6,820 nucleotides of DNA, from positions 1 to 6,820 of the forward strand of contig JAOPZD010000628.1 in NCBI GenBank assembly GCA_025964295.1, written 5' to 3'. Numbering within the stretch: the stretch's first letter is position 1; each line of letters begins with the position of its first letter. The notes under the pieces are model-generated. The model saw nothing but the letters and a program-made list of their open reading frames with translations. It was not told the origin of the DNA and made no database searches. Below, piece after piece: positions 1 to 5,910 of this stretch. Made by a program: the position numbers and the translations under genes. The DNA is from Conexibacter sp. (lineage in GTDB: Bacteria; Actinomycetota; Thermoleophilia; Solirubrobacterales; Solirubrobacteraceae).

Positions 1-91
1 GCGCGCGGCCGGCGGCGCCGGGGTCGGGGGCGAGCGCCAGCGCGGGGCCGGCGCCCTCCTCCCGCGCGTCGGTGGCGACGACCGCGCTCAC
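1..91 (-). CDS. Probable start of a downstream gene (partial, N-terminus only)
   Basis: A GTG codon at 91-89 overlaps the TGA stop of the giant secreted protein (GTGA, 4-nt overlap) and opens a frame that runs without a stop to the window edge, about 30 codons. The peptide begins M(V)SAVVATDAREEG and passes into a Pro/Arg-rich stretch ending in RRRRPR. All of the roughly eleven A or T bases in this frame fall in codon positions 1 or 2 and none in position 3, which is how real genes look in this genome. The overlap suggests translational coupling and membership of the same operon. Against it, I see no good Shine-Dalgarno before the GTG, and 30 open codons mean little at this GC content. A basic patch near the N-terminus would suit a cytoplasmic tail before a membrane segment, but no function can be assigned. 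Confidence 0.45.
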   Translation of the reverse strand, partial: MSAVVATDAREEGAGPALALAPDPGAAGRA

Positions 92-3000
92 TGGACCACA
101 GCGTCCACGAAGTAGCTGCTGTTGGCCCACGAGGCGGTCGGGAAGACGCCGGCGGCGTCGCCGATCACGCCGTTGGCGCCGTCGGCCACCGTCTGCAGCG
201 GCCCGTTGACCAGCGGGCTGCCCAGCGCGCTGGCCGTCATCACGAAGCGGGCGTTGAAGCCGACCGAGATGACGTAGGTCGAGCCCGGCGTCAGGGCGAC
301 CGGCGTGCTCAGCGCGGCCTCCTGCCAGCCCGAGGCGCTCTCGCCCGTGTAGGTCGCCGTCGCGATGACGCTGCCCGTCGCGCTCCACAGCGTGGCGGTG
401 TGCGTCCCGGTCTCGCCCGCGTCCTTGTAGAAGCGGATCGCGGTCAGCGAGGCGGCCGAGGTCACCTTGATCTTCGTGCCGAGCTCGTAGCTCCACGGGC
501 CCGGGGCGGCGCGGCCGTCACGGGTGTCGAGGCCGGTGTAGGTCGGCGTCAGCCCGCCCATCGCCGAGCACGGGCAGGCGAACGTGGTGAAGGACCACGT
601 CTTGGCCGCGCCGAGCGCGGTGCCCAGGGCGCTCTTGGCCCCCGTGGTCACCGTGGCGGTGTAGGCGACGTTGCCCGCCAGCGCCGAGCTCGGCGTCAGC
701 GTCGCGGTCTTCGTCGCGTCGTCGTAGGCCACCGTCGCGGTGACCGCGCCCGAGGGCCCGGTCAGCGTGAACGTGGAGGCCGTCAGCGTCGCCGGGTCCA
801 TCGAGGCCGAGAACGTGGCCTGGACCGTCGTGTTCGGCGCGATGCCCGTGGCGGCCGCGACCGGCGACGTCGAGGCGACGGTGGGCGCCGCGGCGGCCAT
901 CGTGGAGAAGCTCCACGTCTGCTGGGCCGCGAGCGGCGTGCCGTCGTCGGACCGGACGCCCGTCGTCAGCTTGGCCGTGTAGCTGGCCGAGGGCGAGAGC
1001 GCGGCGTTGGGCGTCAGCGTCGCCGTGCGCGTCGAGCTGTCGTAGCTGACGGTCGCCGGCACGGTGCTGCCGCCGGAGGTCGTCAGCGCGAACGTCGAGC
1101 TGGTCAGCGACGCCGCGTCCATCGCGCCGCCGAACGTGGCGGTCACCGTGCCCGCGGTGTCGACGCCGGTCGCGCCGCTGACCGGCGTGCGCGAGGTCAG
1201 TGCCGGCGCCGTCGAGGCGGTGGTGTTGGCCACCACCGGGTCGACGAAGTAGCTCGAGCCGTTCCAGCTCTGCGACGGGAACGTGCCGGCCGCGTTGGCG
1301 AAGACGCCGTTGCTGGTCGTCACGTTGTGCAGCGGCCCGTTGTCGATCGCCGAGGACAGCCCGCCCGCGGTCATCACGAAGCGGCGGTTGAGGCCGACCG
1401 AGATCGTGTAGGTCGCGTTGGCCGTCAGCGTGGCCGGCGAGGCCAGCGTCGCGCGCTGCCACCCGGAGGCCGTCTCGCCGGCGAACGTCGCCGTGCCGAC
1501 CTGCGCGCCCGCGGCGTTCCAGAGCCGGCCGACGTGCGTGCCGGTCTCCCCCGCGTCCTTGTAGAAGCGCAGGCCGGTGAGCTTCATCGTCTTGTCGACG
1601 GTGAACTTCATGCCCATCTCGTAGGTCAGCCCGGTGCCGGTGCGTCCGTCGGCCACGTCCAGGTTGGTCGACTGCGGCGTCAGGCCGTTGAGCAGCGAGC
1701 ACGGGCAGTCGGCCGTCGTGAAGCTCCACGTGACCGTCGCCGCCAGCGGCGTGCCGTCCGCGGCGCGCACCGCCGTGGTCAGCTGCGCCGTGTAGACCTT
1801 CGCCGAGCCCAGCGCCGCGGTCGGCGTGATCCGGGCGGTCTGCGAGGCCGCGTCGTAGCTGATCGTCGCCGCCACCGTGACGCTGGCGGAGTCGCGCAGC
1901 AGCACGTTCTGGCCGGTGATCGTGGCCGCGTCCATCGCGCGGTCGAACGTCGCGGTCACCACGTTGTCGGTCGGGACCGACGTGGCGCCGGCCGACGGCG
2001 AGGTCGCCACGACCGTCGGCGCGGCGGTCTGCGTCGCGGCCGTCGTGAACGTCCAGCTCACGTCGGCGCCGAGGGTGGAGCCGTCGGCCGCCTTGACGGC
2101 GGCGGCGACCTTCGCGGTGTAGGTCGTCGACAGCGCGAGCTTGGCCGACGGGACGAACGAGGCCGTCCGCGTCGTGGCGTCGTAGGAGACGGTGCCCGTC
2201 ACCGACGTCCCGCCGGAGGTCTTCAGCGTCACGTTGGCCGTGGTCAGCGTGGTGGCGTCGGCCGCCCGCGAGAACGTCGCCCGGACGATCGCGCCGGCCG
2301 AGACGCCCGTGGCCAGCGGCGCCGGGACCTTGTCGGTCACCGTGATCGGATCGGCCGTGGTGAAGGACCAGGTCTTGGCCGCGGCCAGCGCCGTGCCGTC
2401 ACCGCCCTGCACCGCGGTGGTCAGCGTCGCCGTGTACTGGCGCGACGGGTCCAGCGCGGTCGCCGGGGTCAGCGTCGCCGTGGCCGAGGCCGCGTCGTAG
2501 GTCACCGTCGCGGCGACCGGGCTGCCGACCTGCGGCGAGAGCGTGAAGCTCGACGACGTGATCGTCGAGGCGGTCATGTCGCGGTCGAAGGTCGCCTTGA
2601 CCGTGGTGTTGATCGCCACGCTCCCCGCGCCCGGATCGGGCGTGGTCGAGATGACCGCGGGCGGCGTGCCCGCGCCGGTCGTGAAGCTCCACGTCGCGTC
2701 GGCCGCCAGCGGGCCGCCCCAGGAGGCGATGCCGGCCGAGCCGCCCTTGACGTGCACGGTGTAGACCGCGTGCGAGCCGAGCGAGTTGGTGGGGTTGACC
2801 GTCGCGGTGCGCGAGGCCTCGTCGTAGCTGACCGACGCGGGCACCGTGCTGCCGCCCGCCGTCGTGAGCCAGAGGTTCGACGTCGTCACCGTGGACGGGT
2901 CCAGCGAGGTGTCGAAGGTCACCGACGCCGAGGAGTCGGTCGGCACGCCCGTGGCGCCCGAGGCCGGCGAGCGGTCGCTGATCGTCGGGGCGGCGCCGGT

Positions 3001-4824
3001 CTCGACGACGAGGCCGGCCAGCGGCGTCGTCGGCTTGGAGCGCATGTCGGCCAGGATGTTGATCGTGGCCTGCTGGATGGCGATGTTGGGCTCGCCGTCG
3101 CCGGTGCCGTCGAGCTCGAGCCCGCGCCACCAGTTGTTCGTGCCCGTCGAGACGACGTAGGCGCCGCTGGCGGCCTTGTAGATCGTGCCGTCGACGGTCG
3201 CCGCGGCGCCCGCCTGGTAGTCGCGGCCGTCGTGCTGGACCAGCTCGCCGGTCACGGCCGAGCTCGTCCACGTCTGCGTGCCGGCGGGCTCCAGCCCGTT
3301 GGCGACGCGGGCGTTCCACTCCCAGCCGATCGTGTTGAGGCCGAGCTGCGTGGAGGTGCCGGTGGCCAGCGACCCCAGGTCGGTGTGGCGCCAGACACGG
3401 CTCTTGCCCTCCGCGGCGGAGACGCCGAGGCGGAACGAGGTCTGGTCGTTGTCGCCGATGTACATCTGGCCGACCAGGGCGTTCTCGGGGGCGTTGGCGC
3501 CCGCGGGGTCACGCCACGTGCCGGTCGGGCTGACCGGGTCGACGGCGCCGCCCTGGGTCGACTTGTAGGCGACCTCGGTGCGGTTGGCCGCGCCCGTCGC
3601 GGCGTTGGTCTCGAAGCGGATCTTCCAGTAGACCTGGTTGGAGCCCATCCAGAACAGGCCGGTGCCCGCGTTGCGCGCCGACGTGACGCCGTTGCGCATC
3701 TCGGTCGACCAGTACTCGTCGTGCGTCGGCGAGACGAACGTCTTGTGGCTGGCGACCTGCGACGGGCTGCTGTGGAGGTCGCTGGAGGCGACGTAGGTGA
3801 CGTCGTAGCCGTTGCGCTCCAGGAACGCGGTGCTGGCGGCGTCGTTGGTCCCGAACCAGTTGTGGTCGGGGAAGTAGGTCATGGCGTAGGGCCGGTCGAA
3901 GGAGACCTTGACCGCGCGCGGGGTCCCGGCGACCGTGTTGGCGCCGCTGGAGTTGAAGTCGTAGAGCGACCGGTCGCCGTAGTTGTTGTAGGCCTCGTAG
4001 GTCGCCGTCGGGACGCCGTAGAGGACGTCGGACGTGCTGCCGTCGTTGCGGACGACCATGAGCACGTTGTTGTCGTTGCCGTTGTCGGTGCGGACCAGGC
4101 GCATCATGTAGACGCCGGAGGGCCAGCTCGTCGACGTGGTGACCGTGGCCGCCGTGCTCCAGTTGGAGCACTCGATGAGGCCGGTGTTGCCCGAGCCCTC
4201 GTTGCAGCTGGGCTGCTCGACGCCGGTCAGGCCCGGGATCGTGGAGACCAGGCGGGCGTGCGCGCCGCCGTAGTAGCCCATGCGGTAGATCTCGATGCGG
4301 TAGCCGACGTTGTCGGCCGTGTTGACCTTGATGTCGAAGCTGCTGCCGGCGTTGACGCTCTGCTCGGTGGCGAAGCCCTCGATGTTCGAGGACGACGCGC
4401 TGTAGGGGCCGGCGGCCGTGGCGCGCCAGCTCGTCGAGCCCGGGAAGCAGTTCTCCTGCACCACGGCGTTGCCGGTCGAGCAGGACTTGGCCAGCGGCTT
4501 GGCCTGCGTGGCCGAGGACGGGCTGGAGTCGCCCGAGCCGGTCGCGCGGACCGCGTAGTAGTAGGTCGTGTTGTTGGCCGCCGTCGTGTCGACGTAGGTC
4601 GTCGAGGCCGACGTGCCGACCTGGGTCGTGATCGACCCGGCGGACGTCCCTCGGTAGATCTTGTAGGAGGAGGCCCCGGAGGAGGCCTTCCAGGACAGGG
4701 CCACCTTCGCATCCAATGCGATGGAGGACACACCGGCCGGAGCCGTGGGCGCGGTGCGGCCAATGGCCGGCACCAGGACGACGGCCAGGGCCGCCGCCAC
4801 GAGGATCACCATCAAGCGCCGCAT
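88..4824 (-). CDS. Secreted N,N-dimethylformamidase large-subunit-like protein with FN3, six Big_5 Ig-like and two DUF4082 domains
   Basis: Residues are numbered from the upstream ATG at 4863. The preferred start is Met14 (4824), which has a GGAAG seven bases upstream and begins a good signal peptide (MRR, then a hydrophobic core to about residue 34; cleavage probably between 35 and 41). The domains are fibronectin type III (about 40-124), a dimethylformamidase beta-subunit-like domain (126-618), Big_5-type Ig-like domains (625-729, 735-836, 839-941, 947-1050), DUF4082 (1053-1212), Big_5 (1219-1321, 1326-1427) and DUF4082 (1430-1590). Family hallmarks in the enzyme-like part are IEIYRMGYYGG (190-200), AYNNYGDRSLY (291-301), HDEYW (381-385) and IGWEW (512-516). 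Known family: Paracoccus DMFase hydrolyses dimethylformamide at an iron held by two Tyr and one carboxylate. Inference: this is an extracellular amidase-like or carbohydrate-associated protein of a surface polysaccharide locus. It ends two residues after the last DUF4082, with no LPXTG motif or C-terminal membrane anchor. Domain assignment is firm; catalytic activity and substrate are unknown. Confidence 0.93.
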   Translation of the reverse strand: MRRLMVILVAAALAVVLVPAIGRTAPTAPAGVSSIALDAKVALSWKASSGASSYKIYRGTSAGSITTQVGTSASTTYVDTTAANNTTYYYAVRATGSGDSSPSSATQAKPLAKSCSTGNAVVQENCFPGSTSWRATAAGPYSASSSNIEGFATEQSVNAGSSFDIKVNTADNVGYRIEIYRMGYYGGAHARLVSTIPGLTGVEQPSCNEGSGNTGLIECSNWSTAATVTTSTSWPSGVYMMRLVRTDNGNDNNVLMVVRNDGSTSDVLYGVPTATYEAYNNYGDRSLYDFNSSGANTVAGTPRAVKVSFDRPYAMTYFPDHNWFGTNDAASTAFLERNGYDVTYVASSDLHSSPSQVASHKTFVSPTHDEYWSTEMRNGVTSARNAGTGLFWMGSNQVYWKIRFETNAATGAANRTEVAYKSTQGGAVDPVSPTGTWRDPAGANAPENALVGQMYIGDNDQTSFRLGVSAAEGKSRVWRHTDLGSLATGTSTQLGLNTIGWEWNARVANGLEPAGTQTWTSSAVTGELVQHDGRDYQAGAAATVDGTIYKAASGAYVVSTGTNNWWRGLELDGTGDGEPNIAIQQATINILADMRSKPTTPLAGLVVETGAAPTISDRSPASGATGVPTDSSASVTFDTSLDPSTVTTSNLWLTTAGGSTVPASVSYDEASRTATVNPTNSLGSHAVYTVHVKGGSAGIASWGGPLAADATWSFTTGAGTPPAVISTTPDPGAGSVAINTTVKATFDRDMTASTITSSSFTLSPQVGSPVAATVTYDAASATATLTPATALDPSRQYTATLTTAVQGGDGTALAAAKTWSFTTADPITVTDKVPAPLATGVSAGAIVRATFSRAADATTLTTANVTLKTSGGTSVTGTVSYDATTRTASFVPSAKLALSTTYTAKVAAAVKAADGSTLGADVSWTFTTAATQTAAPTVVATSPSAGATSVPTDNVVTATFDRAMDAATITGQNVLLRDSASVTVAATISYDAASQTARITPTAALGSAKVYTAQLTTAVRAADGTPLAATVTWSFTTADCPCSLLNGLTPQSTNLDVADGRTGTGLTYEMGMKFTVDKTMKLTGLRFYKDAGETGTHVGRLWNAAGAQVGTATFAGETASGWQRATLASPATLTANATYTISVGLNRRFVMTAGGLSSAIDNGPLHNVTTSNGVFANAAGTFPSQSWNGSSYFVDPVVANTTASTAPALTSRTPVSGATGVDTAGTVTATFGGAMDAASLTSSTFALTTSGGSTVPATVSYDSSTRTATLTPNAALSPSASYTAKLTTGVRSDDGTPLAAQQTWSFSTMAAAAPTVASTSPVAAATGIAPNTTVQATFSASMDPATLTASTFTLTGPSGAVTATVAYDDATKTATLTPSSALAGNVAYTATVTTGAKSALGTALGAAKTWSFTTFACPCSAMGGLTPTYTGLDTRDGRAAPGPWSYELGTKIKVTSAASLTAIRFYKDAGETGTHTATLWSATGSVIATATYTGESASGWQEAALSTPVALTPGSTYVISVGFNARFVMTASALGSPLVNGPLQTVADGANGVIGDAAGVFPTASWANSSYFVDAVVQ
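94..576 (-). repeat. DUF4082 domain, copy 2 (C-terminal)
   Basis: Residues 1430-1590 again open with CPCS and carry the identical 12-residue core RFYKDAGETGTH, then ESASGWQ, RFVMTA, NGPL and YFVDAVV, two residues before the end of the protein. The protein therefore stops right at the end of the fold, which suggests a natural C-terminus and not a truncation. Confidence 0.85.
583..1209 (-). repeat. Second Big_5 Ig-like array (two copies)
   Basis: Residues 1219-1321 and 1326-1427 repeat the same Ig-like pattern (TATFGGAMDAASLT or QATFSASMDPATLT, VSYD or VAYD, TATLTP, closing WSFST or WSFTT). They lie between the two DUF4082 copies, so the arrangement Big_5-Big_5-DUF4082 occurs twice in a row in the C-terminal half. 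Confidence 0.85.
1228..1707 (-). repeat. DUF4082 domain, copy 1
   Basis: Residues 1053-1212 begin with CPCS and contain the family core RFYKDAGETGTH, LWNAAG, ETASGWQ, NGPL and a closing YFVDPVV. By hand count it matches copy 2 at about 91 of 161 positions (roughly 56% identity). DUF4082 is common in large secreted bacterial proteins and is thought to be a beta-sandwich with a possible carbohydrate-binding role. That role is inference. Confidence 0.85.
1714..2991 (-). repeat. Tandem array of four Big_5-type Ig-like domains
   Basis: Four diverged copies of about 103 residues follow the enzyme-like domain (625-729, 735-836, 839-941, 947-1050). Each starts with a Pro-rich turn and a GA(T/G)xV-like motif. 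Each then has a TFD/TFS strand, a central VSYD/ISYD/VTYD, a TATLTP-like strand, a YTA/YTV strand, and a closing W(S/T)FTT. The first copy has a longer loop (GGSAGIASWGGPLAAD) in place of the short DGTxL loop of the others. Such domains usually act as spacers or adhesive modules in secreted proteins. Confidence 0.85.
3010..4488 (-). other. Dimethylformamidase large-subunit-like domain (residues 126-618)
   Basis: This domain carries the conserved blocks of the DMFase beta-subunit family: the RMGYYGG block (194-200), the AYNNYGDRSLY block (291-301), SFDRPY (321-326), GYDVTYV (352-358), HDEYW (381-385), a WMGSNQVYWKIRF stretch (405-417) and IGWEW (512-516). Four cysteines (128, 139, 220, 232) lie near its start in two closely spaced pairs, which suits disulfides outside the cell. 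Tyr residues in the 291-301 and HDEYW blocks and Glu515 are candidates for the two-Tyr, one-carboxylate iron site known from Paracoccus DMFase. That residue mapping is from memory of the family pattern and needs an alignment. Confidence 0.85.
4750..4824 (-). other. Signal peptide of the giant secreted protein
   Basis: Residues 14-38 (from the 4863 ATG) start with Met-Arg-Arg and continue as an uninterrupted Leu/Val/Ala core (MVILVAAALAVVLVPAIG), then a short polar Thr/Pro region before the fibronectin type III domain. This is a Sec-type signal peptide. There is no lipobox cysteine, so it is not a lipoprotein. A twin-arginine route is unlikely because the full RRxFLK-type motif is missing. Starting at Met1 would add 13 mildly polar residues before the two arginines, which is a less usual n-region. 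Confidence 0.8.
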
Positions 4825-4831
4825 GTTGCCA

Positions 4832-4836
4832 CTTCC
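4832..4836 (-). promoter_or_regulatory. Shine-Dalgarno favouring the internal start at 4824
   Basis: On the minus strand GGAAG lies seven bases before the ATG at 4824-4822. The alternative in-frame ATG at 4863-4861 is preceded by CCCCCTGAACAG, which has no purine-rich anti-16S match. This decides the start in favour of the shorter form. The match is imperfect (GGAAG instead of GGAGG), so confidence is moderate. Confidence 0.5.
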
Positions 4837-4893
4837 AATCAAGGTTCTACTGAGGGACGTCATCTGTTCAGGGGGTCCGACGAATGCGACGGG

Positions 4894-5910
4894 CTAGGCG
4901 ACCGACGCGACCTCGAGGCCAGCGACCTCGAGCTCCTCGCGACGGGCCTTGTGCCAGTCGGCGGTGCAGGCGAGGCCCTCGGCGAGCGTCACGCCCGCGC
5001 GGAACCCGAGCATGCCGGCCGCCTTCGTGGTGTCAGGGATCCGGACCCGCACGTCCTGGTACTTGCCGCCGATGGCCTCGTAGGGGACCATCGTGGCGCG
5101 CAGCGGCCCGCTGAGCCCGAGCGCCGCCTGGCACTCGTGCGCGAGCCGGTAGATCGTCGTCGGCTCTTCGCCGCCGATGTTGAGGATCTCGCCCTCGGCC
5201 TCGTCGCAGTCCAGCGTCCGGACCACGCCGTCGACCGTGTCCGACACGTAGGTGAACGTGCGGATCTGGCGGCCGTCGCCGTGGATCTCCATCAGCTTGC
5301 CGTCGAGGAGGATCTCGAAGAAGGCGGCCTGCGGGCCACCCCACCACGACGGGTTGTTGCGCGGGCCGTAGGAGCCGAAGAAGCGCATGATCTTGACCCG
5401 CAGGCCCTGCTCGGCGGCCATCGCCAGGGCGACGTGCTCGTCGTAGAGCTTGGAGGTCGCGTACGCCCAGCGCCGCGTGGTGGGCGGGCCCAGCGTCAGG
5501 TTCGCGTCCTCGGCGAACGGCGGCGTCGCGTTGCCGTAGACGTCCGACGTCGAGGCGACGAGCACCGGGACGCCGAGCGCCAGCGCGGCCTCGTAGAGCG
5601 ACTCGGCGCCGGCCACGTTGGCCTGCAGCGTCTTCAGGGCCCCGCCGTAGCGCGGGATCTTCTCGGCGGCGAGGTGCACGAGCGCGTCGCAGTCGCCGAA
5701 CGTGCGACGGACGCGCAGGGCGTCGCGGCAGTCCAGCTCGACGAACGTGAAGTTGGGGTCGTCGCGGAACGTCGCCATGTTCTCCGGCGCGCCGTGCGAG
5801 AAGTCGTCGATGCCGACGACCGACCGTCCTTCGGCGAGCAGCCGCTCTGCGAGATGGGAGCCGATGAAGCCGGCGACACCCGTGATGCCCACCGTGGCGG
5901 GGTTGGTCAT
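4894..5910 (-). CDS. NAD-dependent nucleotide-sugar epimerase/decarboxylase-like enzyme (extended SDR)
   Basis: This is a complete 338-residue cytoplasmic enzyme of the extended short-chain dehydrogenase/reductase family. The N-terminal Rossmann fold has the NAD-binding TGVAGFIG (Gly11, Gly14, Gly17), an acidic pair after strand 2 (Asp35-Asp36) that suits NAD over NADP, and HLAA at 79-82. The catalytic residues are visible: STSDVYG (120-126) and Tyr150-x3-Lys154. Sugar-nucleotide-binding features include RFFGSYGPR (177-184 region) and HGDGRQIRTFTYVSD (210-224), and the C-terminal part has NIGGEEP and RIPDTTKA. The pattern is closest to the UDP-glucuronate decarboxylase / UDP-sugar 4-epimerase group. 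It lacks the TDE triplet typical of dTDP-glucose 4,6-dehydratases. The exact substrate is open. The start is secure: ATG at 5910 with AGGAGG five bases upstream, overlapping the stop of the preceding gene. It probably supplies an activated sugar to the locus. Confidence 0.9.
   Translation of the reverse strand: MTNPATVGITGVAGFIGSHLAERLLAEGRSVVGIDDFSHGAPENMATFRDDPNFTFVELDCRDALRVRRTFGDCDALVHLAAEKIPRYGGALKTLQANVAGAESLYEAALALGVPVLVASTSDVYGNATPPFAEDANLTLGPPTTRRWAYATSKLYDEHVALAMAAEQGLRVKIMRFFGSYGPRNNPSWWGGPQAAFFEILLDGKLMEIHGDGRQIRTFTYVSDTVDGVVRTLDCDEAEGEILNIGGEEPTTIYRLAHECQAALGLSGPLRATMVPYEAIGGKYQDVRVRIPDTTKAAGMLGFRAGVTLAEGLACTADWHKARREELEVAGLEVASVA
5907..5910 (-). promoter_or_regulatory. ATGA stop/start overlap (translational coupling)
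   Basis: The TGA stop of the membrane glycosyltransferase-like gene (5909-5907) shares bases with the ATG of the SDR gene (5910-5908). This arrangement is a usual sign of co-transcription and coupled translation, so the two proteins are probably made together. Confidence 0.85.

Noticed and set aside
518..1729. A 403-codon minus-strand frame overlapping the DUF4082/Big_5 region in another register
   Set aside because: The peptide is Arg/His/Asp/Gly-rich and looks like a frame-shifted reading of the repeats. The main frame continues through with intact domains, so there is no sign of a frameshift.
583..2991. A nucleotide-level tandem repeat or CRISPR-like array
   Set aside because: The periodicity of about 310 bases comes from diverged Ig-like protein domains. 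There are no short identical repeats with unique spacers.
2399..3319. A 306-codon minus-strand frame overlapping the end of the DMFase-like domain and the first Big_5 copies
   Set aside because: It has the same shadow composition and no domain. The true frame carries the conserved motifs across the whole stretch.
4825..4893. Possible promoter or terminator between the SDR gene and the giant gene
   Set aside because: The 69 bases are somewhat less GC-rich than their surroundings, but I see no paired -35/-10 boxes and no stem with a T-run. The lower GC fits a translation-initiation region.
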